A stretch of DNA of 64,000 bases from Schlesneria sp. (GTDB lineage: Bacteria; Planctomycetota; Planctomycetia; Planctomycetales; Planctomycetaceae): the NCBI GenBank assembly GCA_028291515.1, contig JAQGHU010000103.1, positions 1-64,000 on the forward strand, given 5' to 3'. This document shows positions 1-8,504 of this stretch, in pieces. The notes below the pieces were generated by a model. It was not told where the DNA came from. It saw only the letters and a list, made by a program, of their open reading frames with translations, and made no database searches. A program made the position numbers and the translations under genes. The number at the start of each line of letters is the position of its first letter. Position 1 is the first letter of the stretch.

Positions 1-171
1 ACGCGCGTCCGCAAATCCATCGCCAATGGCGCTGCCATCATCGTCTCCTCCCTGAGTCACATGAACTCAGGAAAGTTACTCCAAACCACACCTCGGAGTG
101 AAGATCATTTTCAAATGTGCTCTAAGAGCCATTCGGAAACGTCTTTTTGAGGCAAACAGCAGACAGCGCAA
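1..171 (+). pseudogene. possible 3' remnant of an ABC-transporter ATPase gene
   Basis: Frame 1 is open from the window edge to a TGA at 169-171. Its first ~17 residues (V-R-K-S-I-A-N-G-A-A-I-I-V-S-S) resemble the stretch just before the switch histidine of ABC-type ATPases, where family members read ...SSH. Here the sequence reads SSLSHM and then loses resemblance to the family. I infer a truncated or frameshifted gene end that enters from outside the window. Only about 50 residues are visible, so this is a weak call; it could also be chance. Confidence 0.22.
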
Positions 172-316
172 CCGCCAAGATGAGTGGATTGATCGCGTAC
201 CTTTTGGGTCCCGCTGCCAACCATTCCCGGCGTGATCGCCATGGTTTGGTTCATTCTGCTGATACAACCACGGAAGTAAACCTCATTCGGTTCGTGAGCC
301 CTACTTGGGTAGTGGG
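172..316. other. gene-free interval with a short hydrophobic reading frame
   Basis: No convincing gene. A short frame ending in TAA at 277-279 encodes a hydrophobic tail (V-I-A-M-V-W-F-I-L-L-I-Q-P-R-K), which looks like the last membrane segment of a protein whose upstream part is out of frame. It may belong to the same decayed gene as the fragment at 1-171. Confidence 0.2.
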
Positions 317-670
317 TCAGTTTGAATTAAGATTCGAATTCGCAGGTGGCGCGGATGTTTTCTGCTTCCGTGGCTTCCAGATAATCAGGTAGGCGGAGAG
401 CAGCATGAGAGGAATGGTCATCGCCGAGTAAGGAACAGCGAACCGGAATATATTCTCAAAAACAGTGTACGGTTCATTGGATTCTTCATCGTGATGCTCG
501 GCGCACTCCAATTGAATCTGAATGTATGAAGTTCGTAATTCCGTCCTGAATTCATAGCCCGTCTCGACCGGCATGGCAAGACTTCTGACCCACAGGCTTG
601 AGAGAGCGCACGCCATCACCAGCGTGGCTACCCCCGCTTTTCGTCGCCAGCCGTGGAAGATTGCCCACAT
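317..670 (-). CDS. small membrane protein of unknown function
   Basis: A protein of about 117 residues with two predicted membrane segments: one near the N-terminus (about residues 12-33, rich in A, L, V) and one near the C-terminus (S-A-M-T-I-P-L-M-L-L-S-A-Y-L-I-I-W). They flank a polar, acidic middle of about 45 residues, probably exposed outside the cytoplasm. The tail is short and basic to polar. GAGAGG lies a few bases upstream of two adjacent ATG codons; the second (670) has the better spacing. I recognise no family. It stands alone, with no operon partner. Confidence 0.55.
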   Translation of the reverse strand: MWAIFHGWRRKAGVATLVMACALSSLWVRSLAMPVETGYEFRTELRTSYIQIQLECAEHHDEESNEPYTVFENIFRFAVPYSAMTIPLMLLSAYLIIWKPRKQKTSAPPANSNLNSN

Positions 671-1151
671 CATATACCTCTCTACAAACGAACAAACCCC
701 GGTTTATCGCCGGGGCATGGCGGATTCAATCCCAATCGAAGATGTCAGGCAAGATTGTAGGTCCGCAGCAGTCCGACCATTTCTTCGATTGTCCAGACTG
801 GATCGCTGACTCCAGACTTCATCGCTGGAGTTGATCGCAGCGTCGGATGCTTGAGTCAATGCGGTATCCTCAAGAGAAGGGCCGGGAATGGTATGGCACA
901 TGGCAATGCACTGGATGCAGTGCAAAGGCGTCGTTAGACAAGAATGACTCGTCAAGCCCCAGCCTTCCGCGCGGCCGATCTTCAGGTTTCAAACTGACCC
1001 ACTACCCCTACTTGACGGACTACTGGCCGAGGTGATCCTCGCTTGACGGACTACTGGCCGAGGTGATCCTCGTTGTCTGCAGTCTACCTGTGGGACAATC
1101 GCACCGCGTTGCCTGAAGGGCCGACACTTTGATCGGGGTCTCTACTTGAAG
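671..1151. other. gene-free interval with hairpin and tandem repeat
   Basis: I see no supportable gene here. The stretch holds a small perfect hairpin at 907-924 (TGCACTG, 4-nt loop, CAGTGCA) and the 31-bp tandem duplication at 1011-1072 listed separately. Short open frames on both strands have no ribosome-binding site and no recognisable motif. Confidence 0.5.
1011..1072. repeat. perfect 31-bp tandem duplication
   Basis: Positions 1011-1041 and 1042-1072 are identical over 31 bases (each starts CTTGACGGAC and ends GTGATCCTCG). There are exactly two copies with no spacer, in a non-coding interval. Replication slippage is the simplest origin. Confidence 0.9.
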
Positions 1152-1505
1152 CTATTTCTCGATATGCCATCCGGTCACGCGAAAGATCTGGTTCCCGTCG
1201 CGTTGGAACTCCACGAAGATGACAGGTTCCAATAGGCTTCGTTTTCCATAGAAGCATGTCATCCGCACGCCTTCATCGCCGAACGAGACCTCATGCAATT
1301 TATACGGCTTGAGGCAGGCAACGACGCTGGCCCTGCTCATGCCGCGACGAAACCGCATTGAGGCGACGCGTTCGAGGTACTTCATTTTCTCTGCCTGAGG
1401 ACGAGATTCATCCGGTTCCGGCAGTGGTCGGCCAATCACGAACGAGACGGCCGCCAGGGCGATTCCCAACACGACCAGCACATTGGCCCCTCTCGCAGTT
1501 GGCAT
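1152..1505 (-). CDS. small membrane-anchored protein of unknown function
   Basis: A 117-residue protein with one N-terminal hydrophobic segment (A-N-V-L-V-V-L-G-I-A-L-A-A-V-S-F-V-I) followed by a soluble domain. The soluble part contains R-R-G-M-S-R-A-S-V-V-A-C-L-K-P, which has the shape of the helix in small SmpA/OmlA-type domains, then strands ending in a Trp-rich C-terminus. The start at 1505 is chosen because AGGAGGT sits 7 bases upstream; a longer frame from 1529 would place that site inside the gene. Probably exported and membrane-anchored. No function is assigned. Confidence 0.6.
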   Translation of the reverse strand: MPTARGANVLVVLGIALAAVSFVIGRPLPEPDESRPQAEKMKYLERVASMRFRRGMSRASVVACLKPYKLHEVSFGDEGVRMTCFYGKRSLLEPVIFVEFQRDGNQIFRVTGWHIEK

Positions 1506-1788
1506 TACGCTCACCTCCTGGAATTTCATGAGGAGTCATCAATCCCGTCGGTCTGTGCGTTCAGTATAACTCTTCTTCATTGCGTTCTCATATGATTGCA
1601 GATGTTGTTGAATGGGATATTTGAATTCGCTCATTTTCCGCAACTATTGGGATCGGAATCACGGCGGGGGCGATCGCAACAGGCAATCCATATCGCTTGG
1701 CGAGTCACATTGAATCCGCTTCCGAGGAATTGGGCGGCAAGTGGGTGGGAATTGTGGCGAAGAGCGATGCTAAAACTTCACCTGCGGC

Positions 1789-2376
1789 CTACGGGTTTGG
1801 CGAGATTTCACACTCTGGCAGAGCTTTTCGTAGCGTCGCGCGGCCTGCGGGGGTTGTCTTGGTCTTGGTCAGGCTCAGCAACGTGAGTTTCGATTGACCC
1901 TTCAATGATTCCAATCCCGCATCCGTAATCTGCGTATCGGCCGCGTCGAGTTCAACGAGGGGCATTCCCTTGAGGTGAGCAAGTCCAGCATCGGTGACTT
2001 TCGTCGACCGGATGATAAGTCGTTTGACGTTGCTCAGAGACTTAAGCTTCTCGAATCCGTCGTCGGTGATGGACGTGCCGCCGAGATCCAGTCTGTCGAC
2101 CTGTCGCAACGCTCCGATCTCGGTCAGCAAACCTTCGGGGATGTCTGGCTCGATGAGGTGGACGTTGCAGACGCGGACCATGCCGGGAAGATACGGTCGA
2201 ACGTTTTCGCCGATCCATTTGGGGCCGAGGTAGCGAAAATCGGCGGTTCCCTTCGCTGCCATGATGTTCTTGGCAACTCGATGGTTGTTTTGGTCCTGCA
2301 GAGAGAGCCACGTCAGCACGCCACCGATGGCGATCAGTGGGACGGCGATCAGGGCCAGCAGAACGTATCGGTTCAT
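1789..2376 (-). CDS. membrane-anchored leucine-rich-repeat protein
   Basis: A 195-residue protein: an N-terminal membrane anchor (Y-V-L-L-A-L-I-A-V-P-L-I-A-I-G-G-V-L), a spacer of about 55 residues, then about four leucine-rich repeats of the planctomycete type (L-x-L-x-x-T-x-I-T-D-x-G-L/F-x-x-L), ending E-C-E-I-S-P-N-P. The architecture, and the ending R-x-x-L-R-x-x-L-P-x-C-x-I, match the LRR protein at 41130-41948, so the two are paralogues. The repeats suggest protein-protein contacts outside the membrane. Start at 2376 places the anchor at the N-terminus; an ATG at 2412 would add 12 residues. Confidence 0.75.
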   Translation of the reverse strand: MNRYVLLALIAVPLIAIGGVLTWLSLQDQNNHRVAKNIMAAKGTADFRYLGPKWIGENVRPYLPGMVRVCNVHLIEPDIPEGLLTEIGALRQVDRLDLGGTSITDDGFEKLKSLSNVKRLIIRSTKVTDAGLAHLKGMPLVELDAADTQITDAGLESLKGQSKLTLLSLTKTKTTPAGRATLRKALPECEISPNP

Positions 2377-2464
2377 CTTCCGGGATTCGAGCTTCGGGTG
2401 AACGAGTTCCATAACAACCTTGTGGCATATCGTATTTGGGCCGGGCAAAATCGAGTCGAAGTGA

Positions 2465-2481
2465 CATGCTGAAGCATAACC
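2465..2481. repeat. dispersed 17-bp motif with small palindrome, copy 1
   Basis: ATGCTGAAGCATAACCT, containing the palindrome ATGCT-GA-AGCAT. The same 17 bases occur at 55846-55862. This copy lies upstream of the LRR gene that reads leftward from 2376. Confidence 0.6.
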
Positions 2482-2737
2482 TGCAAGTCTTCAAGTCCAT
2501 CGCCCCGACGAAGAGATCGCCGTCCGTAGAGCGCAGAGGTTCACGATTTTGCTCCAATTGTGCGGTTCTCGGCCAACCGAATGGTCGGCTCAATCGGCAC
2601 GATCGCGCTATGCCGGATAGTCATGTTGAAGAACGTTGCTAGAGTTGCGGTCAACCACGTCATTAAGACGGCATCGATATTGCTCCCAAGGAGTCAGGAC
2701 TACGAGCCGAGCGTTCAATTCGGTCACAGGAGGCCTT

Positions 2738-2986
2738 ATGTCAAGCACTACTCACGACGGTACAGAGATCGAGACGATCGTCTTTAAGAGACGGTTTCTG
2801 CTCGCCTATGGAGTGCATCAGTTGCAAGCGAGTTTCTCAGGCTACGGATATTGGAATCATTCGCTGGGACTCTGGCTTCTTGAAGCCAAGGATGCCACGA
2901 CGTTTGATACTCAAGCGGGAGCACTCGTTTATCGACGAGGCAACCTGCTACGGATGCAACTGGCGATGAATAGCCATGAAGTGTGA
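2738..2986 (+). CDS. possible small protein of unknown function
   Basis: An open frame of 82 residues whose ATG is preceded by a good ribosome-binding site (AGGAGG, 4 bases upstream). The product is Tyr/Leu/His-rich in the middle and has no signal peptide, membrane segment or family motif that I recognise. The opposite strand is also open over part of this stretch, and the DNA could instead be a dispersed non-coding repeat. Only the ribosome-binding site supports it, so confidence is low. Confidence 0.3.
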   Translation: MSSTTHDGTEIETIVFKRRFLLAYGVHQLQASFSGYGYWNHSLGLWLLEAKDATTFDTQAGALVYRRGNLLRMQLAMNSHEV

Positions 2987-3189
2987 GCACCGCAGAGATT
3001 GCCGACGGCAGTCGTGATCTCGTTAAGGGTTCTGTTGAAGCATCACCCCCCCAGGGCCAGACGAAGTCCCTCAGAGGCGAGCCAGTTTTCCTGGACGCGC
3101 CTATAATGGCAGCGGCGGCTGGTTCTTGATCTGTGCGCACTCGCGACATTCGACGAGGATTCGGCGTCCCCTCATGGATGGAGGTTCCG

Positions 3190-4194
3190 ATGTCGCGTAC
3201 GATCATTGTCGGATTGCTGGCAGTTCTGCTGATGAAGGAAGCAGCGGCACAGCCACCAATCGCACCGCCCGTTTCCTGGCGGCAGGCGATCGAGGACGAA
3301 TTAGCCATGAAAACGATGGGCGGACGACAGTTCTGGGGCGATGTCCAGTTTTTCCAAGGCTGGCGGATCCAGCAGAATGTCTTCACCAGGCACTACCGAT
3401 TGCTCGACGCGGACGATCATCGGCACGCATCGGGAACGCTGGAAGATTGCCAGCGGATCCTGGCCGACATTCGCAAACGCGACAACCTGCCTCCAATGAC
3501 CGGCAGGGTGGTCATCCTGATCCACGGCATCCTGCGTTCGTCGAAATGCATGACCTCGATGGCCAGCGCGGCCACCGCCGCAGGCTATCAACCGATCCTG
3601 TTCGACTATCCCAGCACGCAAGTCTCCATCCCCACTGCAGCCGAATTCCTGCACAGCACGATCGAGTCACTCGAAGGGATCGAAGAGATCCACATCGTTT
3701 CGCACAGCATGGGAGGCTTGGTGACACGAGCGTACTTTGCCGAGCATACCGATCCCCGCATCAAACGAATCGTGATGGTGGGCACTCCCAACCACGGGGC
3801 GGAACTGGCCGATCTACTGCATCAGAACTACCTCGTCCGAGCCGCCTCGGGCCCCGGAGGTCGGCAACTGGTGACGAATCGTCAGGGCCTGATCCCCTCA
3901 TTGCCTACCCCACCCTGTGACTTCGCGGTGATTGCCGGAGCCCGAGGCAACACCGCCGGGTGGAACCCATTCATCCCCGGCGACGATGACGGCACGGTCA
4001 CGGTCGCGAGCACTCGCCTGGCCGGAGCAGTCGACTTTTCGACCGTCAAGGCGACGCACACGCTGATGCTGGGCAATCAAGATGTGATCCAGCAGACGAT
4101 CCATTTCCTCCGCGAAGGCCAACTCGTCCCCAATCGCCCCCGTGAACCGATCACCGTAACCCCACCCGAACCCACCGATGCCATCGCCCCGTAG
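3190..4194 (+). CDS. secreted alpha/beta-hydrolase (lipase/esterase, PGAP1-like)
   Basis: A 334-residue protein with an N-terminal signal peptide (hydrophobic I-I-V-G-L-L-A-V-L-L then A-A-A-Q). The core shows an alpha/beta-hydrolase order: strand plus oxyanion motif V-V-I-L-I-H-G-I, nucleophile elbow S-H-S-M-G-G-L (Ser about residue 173), a downstream acidic stretch D-D-D-G-T-V-T-V and a late His in K-A-T-H-T-L, giving a plausible Ser-Asp-His triad. This arrangement is typical of lipases and PGAP1-like esterases that act on acyl esters. The start at 3190 is chosen because GGAGG lies 5 bases upstream and the signal peptide then begins directly; an in-frame ATG at 3133 is possible. Substrate unknown. 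Confidence 0.85.
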   Translation: MSRTIIVGLLAVLLMKEAAAQPPIAPPVSWRQAIEDELAMKTMGGRQFWGDVQFFQGWRIQQNVFTRHYRLLDADDHRHASGTLEDCQRILADIRKRDNLPPMTGRVVILIHGILRSSKCMTSMASAATAAGYQPILFDYPSTQVSIPTAAEFLHSTIESLEGIEEIHIVSHSMGGLVTRAYFAEHTDPRIKRIVMVGTPNHGAELADLLHQNYLVRAASGPGGRQLVTNRQGLIPSLPTPPCDFAVIAGARGNTAGWNPFIPGDDDGTVTVASTRLAGAVDFSTVKATHTLMLGNQDVIQQTIHFLREGQLVPNRPREPITVTPPEPTDAIAP

Positions 4195-4502
4195 ATCTGC
4201 CTCCCCTGCGGGTTGCCACGGACTCGAAATCCTCGACGTGGCCGTGCGGTTGCAAGTTGCGATGGCTGCGTACTGCCAACTGTCTGTCGCTCGGCCCTCA
4301 GCCCTGGCCCCTCAGCCCCTTCCAGTCGATTGTGTCACGCATCTGCGATGCCTCTTTTTTCGTCTTCCAATTTAAAATTGGCATTTTGCAATTCGCAATT
4401 TGCAATGTCCTTTCCTCGCCCAAGGTCTTGGCGACCTCGGCTACAATCACTGGGCCGCTTCGAAGTCACCCAAATATTTTCATTCCCCCGACATCAACAT
4501 CC
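4195..4502. other. intergenic region, AT-rich short repeats
   Basis: No gene seen. Around 4368-4410 lie several overlapping copies of a CAATTT/GCAATT/AAATTG motif, AT-rich against the GC-rich surroundings. Next is a 19-base motif (4426-4444, TCTTGGCGACCTCGGCTAC) that recurs with one mismatch at 56051-56069. The region should hold the promoter of the globin gene, but I cannot place it confidently. Confidence 0.4.
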
Positions 4503-4895
4503 ATGACCGACCCCACCTCAGACCCGACCCTCACCGTCGTCCCCGCGATCGGCGAACCCGAACTTCGTCGCCTGGTCGCCCTCTTCTATCGCCAGATCCC
4601 CAGCGACGACATCCTCGGCCCGATGTATCCCGCCCAGGCACTCGCCGCCGCCGAACAACGCCTGGCTGGCTTCCTCATCTTCCGCTTCGGCGGCCCCGAC
4701 ACCTACATCCACGAACGAGGCCACCCCCGCCTCAAGATCCGCCACGCCCCCTTCGCCATCACTCAGCCTGCCCGAGACCGCTGGGTCACTCTGATGGACA
4801 AGGCACTCGCCGAAGTCGCCTGGCCCCCAGAGATCCTGTCCATCGTCCGCCCCTTTCTACACGACTCAGCGACGTTCTTGATTAACCGAAGCTGA
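4503..4895 (+). CDS. truncated haemoglobin, group II (GlbO type)
   Basis: A 130-residue 2-on-2 globin. The family pattern is clear: F-Y-R-Q-I near the N-terminus, D-D-I-L-G-P-M-Y-P, then A-E-Q-R-L-A-G-F-L, a G-G-P-D-T-Y loop, and R-G-H-P-R-L-K-I-R-H-A-P-F-A-I, where the second His is the expected proximal haem ligand. The D-R-W-V-T-L-M motif follows. Group II truncated haemoglobins bind O2 and NO in the cytoplasm and are linked to oxidative or nitrosative stress. The length is normal. It stands alone downstream of the secreted hydrolase; no haem or nitrogen genes are near. Confidence 0.92.
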   Translation: MTDPTSDPTLTVVPAIGEPELRRLVALFYRQIPSDDILGPMYPAQALAAAEQRLAGFLIFRFGGPDTYIHERGHPRLKIRHAPFAITQPARDRWVTLMDKALAEVAWPPEILSIVRPFLHDSATFLINRS

Positions 4896-5071
4896 ACAGG
4901 ATTCTCTGCCGTCATCCGTAAAAAAACTCTCGCAGGATTCTCCCCAACGAATCCCGCACCACTGCAACCTTCTTGCGTCTGTAATTCTCGCATCGATACG
5001 ATGTCCGAACGTTGGGGGCAGTTGAGGGTGTTCCGGGACGATGCCCCAATCTCAATTGTGAAGGCTGAATA

Positions 5072-6124
5072 ATGCGATTGGGCACTGCGTCCATTGCTGT
5101 TGCCGTACTCGCGGCTTCGCTGGTGATGGCCGACGACAAGCTCGACGAGACCAAAGCAGTCGAAAAAATTGAACTGCTCGGCGGCAGCGTCATCAGAGAT
5201 GCCAAGTTGCCAGATCGGCCTGTGATCGTCGTCCATTTGCAGCGGAGCAAACAATTCAGCGACGAAGACATGGGTCTGCTCGTCGCCTTCCCAAGCCTGA
5301 TCAGGCTCACTCTGAATGGTCAAATTACGGATGTCGGCCTCAAGGAACTACGCCGACATTCGAAGCTGACACAGCTTGAACTCAGCAGTTCTCAGATCAC
5401 AGATAAGGGCATGATTGAACTCCGGGAACTCAAGGGGCTGACGGACCTCGGCCTCAACCACACGCGGATTACGGATGCGGGTCTGCGAGAACTCCGTGGC
5501 TTCAAAAACCTGACGGCACTCCTGCTCGCCCGCGCCAACATCACCAATGCCGGCCTGATTACTGATGCCGGCCTAATTGAACTCAAGGATCTCACAAGCT
5601 TGAAAACCCTCGGCCTCGGTGGCACTCAAATTACGGGGACTGGCCTGGTTGAACTTAGAGAACTGAAACAACTGACGGTACTCGATCTCGGCGATACGCA
5701 AATCACCGACATGAGTTTAAAAGAACTCCGTGATTTCAAGCATCTCTCGACTCTAAGGGTTACTCGCACTGGAATCACTGATGCTGGCCTGGTTGAACTC
5801 AAGGATCTCCAGAATCTGGCCGACCTCGGTCTCAGTGGCACTCAAATTTCGAATGCTGGCGTGGTTGAACTCAGAGAACTCAAACAACTGACAAAACTCG
5901 ACCTCAGCAATACGCAGATTACCGACGTGAGCTTAAAACAACTCCGTGACTTCAAGCATCTGTCGAGTCTGAATGTTTCTCGGACCGAAATCACGGATGC
6001 GGGCCTGACTGAACTCCAAGAACTCAAGAATCTGAAATCGCTGGATCTCAAGAAAACGCAAACCACTGATGCAGGGATCAAGAATCTCCAAGAGGTTCTC
6101 CCAAATCTGACTATTCGCCGATGA
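5072..6124 (+). CDS. secreted leucine-rich-repeat protein
   Basis: A 350-residue protein with a signal peptide (A-S-I-A-V-A-V-L-A-A-S-L-V-M-A-D-D). From about residue 60 to the end it is a continuous run of about eleven 23/24-residue repeats of the pattern L-x-x-L-x-L-x-x-T-x-I-T-D-x-G-L-x-E-L. These form a curved solenoid used for protein contacts. There is no catalytic domain and no C-terminal anchor, so it is probably periplasmic or surface-exposed. One repeat carries an extra six residues (I-T-N-A-G-L followed by I-T-D-A-G-L) from an 18-bp microduplication at about 5546-5578. Confidence 0.85.
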   Translation: MRLGTASIAVAVLAASLVMADDKLDETKAVEKIELLGGSVIRDAKLPDRPVIVVHLQRSKQFSDEDMGLLVAFPSLIRLTLNGQITDVGLKELRRHSKLTQLELSSSQITDKGMIELRELKGLTDLGLNHTRITDAGLRELRGFKNLTALLLARANITNAGLITDAGLIELKDLTSLKTLGLGGTQITGTGLVELRELKQLTVLDLGDTQITDMSLKELRDFKHLSTLRVTRTGITDAGLVELKDLQNLADLGLSGTQISNAGVVELRELKQLTKLDLSNTQITDVSLKQLRDFKHLSSLNVSRTEITDAGLTELQELKNLKSLDLKKTQTTDAGIKNLQEVLPNLTIRR

Positions 6125-6601
6125 AACGACGCCTTCCTGAAGGGTCGGCACTTTCTCTGGCCCCTCCGGTGAATTGCCGTGGACCTATCCGTCCCGTCAG
6201 TCGGTGGAAAGTGACTCAATGGACAGCAGAACGAGAATGAGACCGCCGGGCCCGATTATACAAGCTCCCGTCGGACAAGCTTCGCATGAGGACCTTGCTG
6301 CAATTTTCTTGGGACTCCCATTGGCCGACTTTAGCCACCCCTCCGGAAAAATCTCGACAATTCACCAGACCTTCCGAACCGGCCAGTCAAGATGGGGCCC
6401 GCACAAAGTCTAAATGGCATCCGAATTGCAAAGCCTTCGTCAGGATCACGAATTCCAGATTGCCCCCTATCCGCCGTGCGACGCCCTGGCCACAATGAGA
6501 GGCATGGACTTTGCAAAGGAGGGCATCAACTTGACAAGCCGCTCCAGCACGTTTGCTCGTAGCGGGGGATCCAAAACACCAGTCGACGTGAAGGGGATGT
6601 G
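6125..6601. other. gene-free interval
   Basis: I see no supportable gene between the LRR gene and the GRDP-like gene. Short frames on both strands lack ribosome-binding sites and motifs. A 19-base stretch at 6136-6154 (CCTGAAGGG.CG.CACTTT) resembles 1112-1130 (17 of 19 bases), possibly a minor dispersed repeat. Confidence 0.4.
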
Positions 6602-7189
6602 ATGATGTTTCTCGAAGCTGCCACGCGAGCCCTCCCTGAATCCATTGAGAGTCTCGACCTGAGCTACCTCGGTCAAAAGATTCTGGATGATGATGCCTTC
6701 GAAGCTCAGCGGCGCAATGGCGAACAGTTGTGGGATGAACCACGCGTCGCCCGCGCACTGCACGAATACAAGCAGTTCCTGGCCCTGATGCAGTGGTACC
6801 CCGAAGCAGCCCTCACTCCCTCGGAAGACATTGATGACGTCTGGCACACCCACGTCTTAAACACCGCCCGCTACCAGGCCGACTGCGAAACGATTTTCGG
6901 CTGCTTCCAGCACCATTCCCCGACATCCGGTACGTCGGAAGCAGTGCAGGAACAGCACCTGAACGATCGCGACGAGACTCAGCAGCTTTTCGCAGAAGCC
7001 TTCGGGGAAGTCCCACAGTCGTACGCCGTCATCGTCGAACGCCGCTGCGGCCGGACAGTTGATCGCCGATGCGGCAGAATGGTCGCAGATCGCCGATGTG
7101 GCCGAAAATCTGCCGATCGCCGTTGTGGAAGGAAAACCGCCGAACGTCGCTGCGGCAGAATCGTCGAACGACGATGTGGCCGGATCTAA
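6602..7189 (+). CDS. GRDP-like protein with Cys/Arg repeat tail
   Basis: A 195-residue protein. Residues ~1-120 resemble the bacterial form of the glycine-rich-domain-protein-like family (formerly DUF1399), with the conserved helix and motif P-S-x-x-I-D-D-V-W-H-T-H-V-L, then Y-x-x-D-C-x-x-x-F-G. From about residue 146 to the end the protein switches to six copies of [D/E]-R-R-C-G-R with 2-3 residue linkers, very basic and with one Cys per unit. The tail is unlike the rest of the protein. Its role is unknown; nucleic-acid binding, metal binding or disulfide cross-linking are all only possibilities. ATGs at 6602 and 6605 and a GTG at 6599 follow AAGGGG. Confidence 0.8.
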   Translation: MMFLEAATRALPESIESLDLSYLGQKILDDDAFEAQRRNGEQLWDEPRVARALHEYKQFLALMQWYPEAALTPSEDIDDVWHTHVLNTARYQADCETIFGCFQHHSPTSGTSEAVQEQHLNDRDETQQLFAEAFGEVPQSYAVIVERRCGRTVDRRCGRMVADRRCGRKSADRRCGRKTAERRCGRIVERRCGRI

Positions 7190-7233
7190 GTCGCAGTCTG
7201 CCCAATCACCAGGTTGTAGCCCGGTTCAGATCG

Positions 7234-7270
7234 CGAATCCGGATTGCGGGTTTTCCACAATCCGGATTCG
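7234..7270. terminator. bidirectional terminator-like inverted repeat
   Basis: Perfect 13-bp arms (CGAATCCGGATTG at 7234-7246 and its complement at 7258-7270) with an 11-base loop, followed on the + strand by TTCGTTTC. It lies between the convergent GRDP-like gene (ends 7189) and xylR (ends 7350), where a shared terminator is expected. The T-tract is weak. Confidence 0.65.
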
Positions 7271-7349
7271 TTCGTTTCTGGCTTGGATCTGGACAGGGGC
7301 AGGGTGGCCGGGGTCGACCAGCGGTGGTGCTGCTGAGGTTTCGGCCTGC

Positions 7350-8504
7350 CTATCGTCGAAATTGTCGGCGATAAGCTGAGGGAGTCTGTCCGAATGCCTT
7401 TCGGAACGCGCGAGTCAATACCTCCACTCCCTCGAAGCCGCTGTGCGCGGCAATCCAGGGCATCCGCTCGTCGTTCGATAACAGCAAACGCCTGGCGAGT
7501 TGTAATCGGGCGCGGCGAATCTCCTCTGCGGGGCTGTGTCCTAGTAATTGAAACAGTCGCAACTCCAGAGATCGTCGCGAAATCGGCACCTGTTCCAGGA
7601 CATCGCGAACTTGAATCGGCCGATGTGCGTTCTCGCGAATGTAGTGAATGGCTTGTGCAATCAGCGGATCGTCCACGGCCAGTGTATCTGTCGATTGCCG
7701 CGTCACCACGCCCGCGGGCGGCAGCAGGATCGGTTCGCTGGGAACCTTGCCGGTGGAGATCAGCTTGTCCAGCAGTTCTGCCGCTTTGAATCCGACTCGT
7801 TGAGGCGAATGGTCGATTGTGGACAGCTTGGGAGACGAAATTCGACTCGACAGTTCGTCGTGGTCGCCGCCCAGCACGGCGACTTCACCTGGCACATCGA
7901 TTCCTCTCAATCGGCAAGCCTCTGTCAATTGCCGACCACGAATACCTTCAAACGCGAGTAAGGCGACGGGCTTGGGAAGCGATTCGATCCAGTCGCCCAA
8001 TTCTTCCATCGCCTGCGCCCAGTTATCGCCGTGCTCGATTCGATACTGCGGGGCGAACACCGAACAGGAAAACCCGCGCGAACGGACCGTTTCCATGAAT
8101 GACTCACCGAACCGGTCGATGTAACCGGGACGATGCAAAGCTCCGCAATAGGCAAATTGCCGGAAGCCTCGCTCCAGGAAATACACTCCGCATTCACGAG
8201 CGGTCGCTCGTTCATCCGTCGTACATCGCGCGATCTGCCCGTCGCCATGCGAAAACCACGAGACATTCACACACGGCAAGCCCGACGCGATCACTTGTTC
8301 GGCCAGGGCGGCATGCGTCACTCGTGCGATCACCCCTTCACCTTGCCAGCCATCGGGCAACAACAGTCGTTCGAATCGACCGCGTGGTTCCAGAAAAAAC
8401 TGCCAGCCCCCGCGGGTGGATGCGTATTCAGCAATACCTTGCACGATTCCCGACCCCCACGAGGTCGATGTTTCGATCAACAAGGCGACTCGCAAAGCTT
8501 TCAT
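7350..8504 (-). CDS. xylR: XylR-family transcriptional regulator (LacI-type sensor + AraC HTH)
   Basis: A 384-residue regulator. Residues ~1-270 form a LacI/periplasmic-binding-protein-like sugar sensor (start R-V-A-L-L-I-E-T-S-T-S-W-G, then G-V-I-A-R-V and V-A-V-L-G-G-D-H-D). The last ~105 residues are an AraC-type double helix-turn-helix (V-P-I-S-R-R-S-L-E-L-R-L through G-F-x-x-x-x-x-L-T-R-A-F-R-K-A-F-G-Q-T-P-S-A-Y-R). This fusion is the XylR architecture, which activates sugar-utilisation operons in response to xylose or related sugars. Planctomycetes carry many copies, so the ligand is not certain. No sugar-catabolic gene is adjacent; the target is probably elsewhere or is itself. Full length. 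Confidence 0.9.
   Translation of the reverse strand: MKALRVALLIETSTSWGSGIVQGIAEYASTRGGWQFFLEPRGRFERLLLPDGWQGEGVIARVTHAALAEQVIASGLPCVNVSWFSHGDGQIARCTTDERATARECGVYFLERGFRQFAYCGALHRPGYIDRFGESFMETVRSRGFSCSVFAPQYRIEHGDNWAQAMEELGDWIESLPKPVALLAFEGIRGRQLTEACRLRGIDVPGEVAVLGGDHDELSSRISSPKLSTIDHSPQRVGFKAAELLDKLISTGKVPSEPILLPPAGVVTRQSTDTLAVDDPLIAQAIHYIRENAHRPIQVRDVLEQVPISRRSLELRLFQLLGHSPAEEIRRARLQLARRLLLSNDERMPWIAAHSGFEGVEVLTRAFRKAFGQTPSAYRRQFRR

Noticed and set aside
2784-3386. 200-codon open frame on the - strand
   Set aside because: Overlaps the start of the secreted hydrolase gene, has no ribosome-binding site and no recognisable motif.
7037-7186. Repeats considered as a CRISPR array
   Set aside because: Units are 24-27 bp, in frame, within a coding sequence, and without unique spacers; they encode the RRCGR tail.
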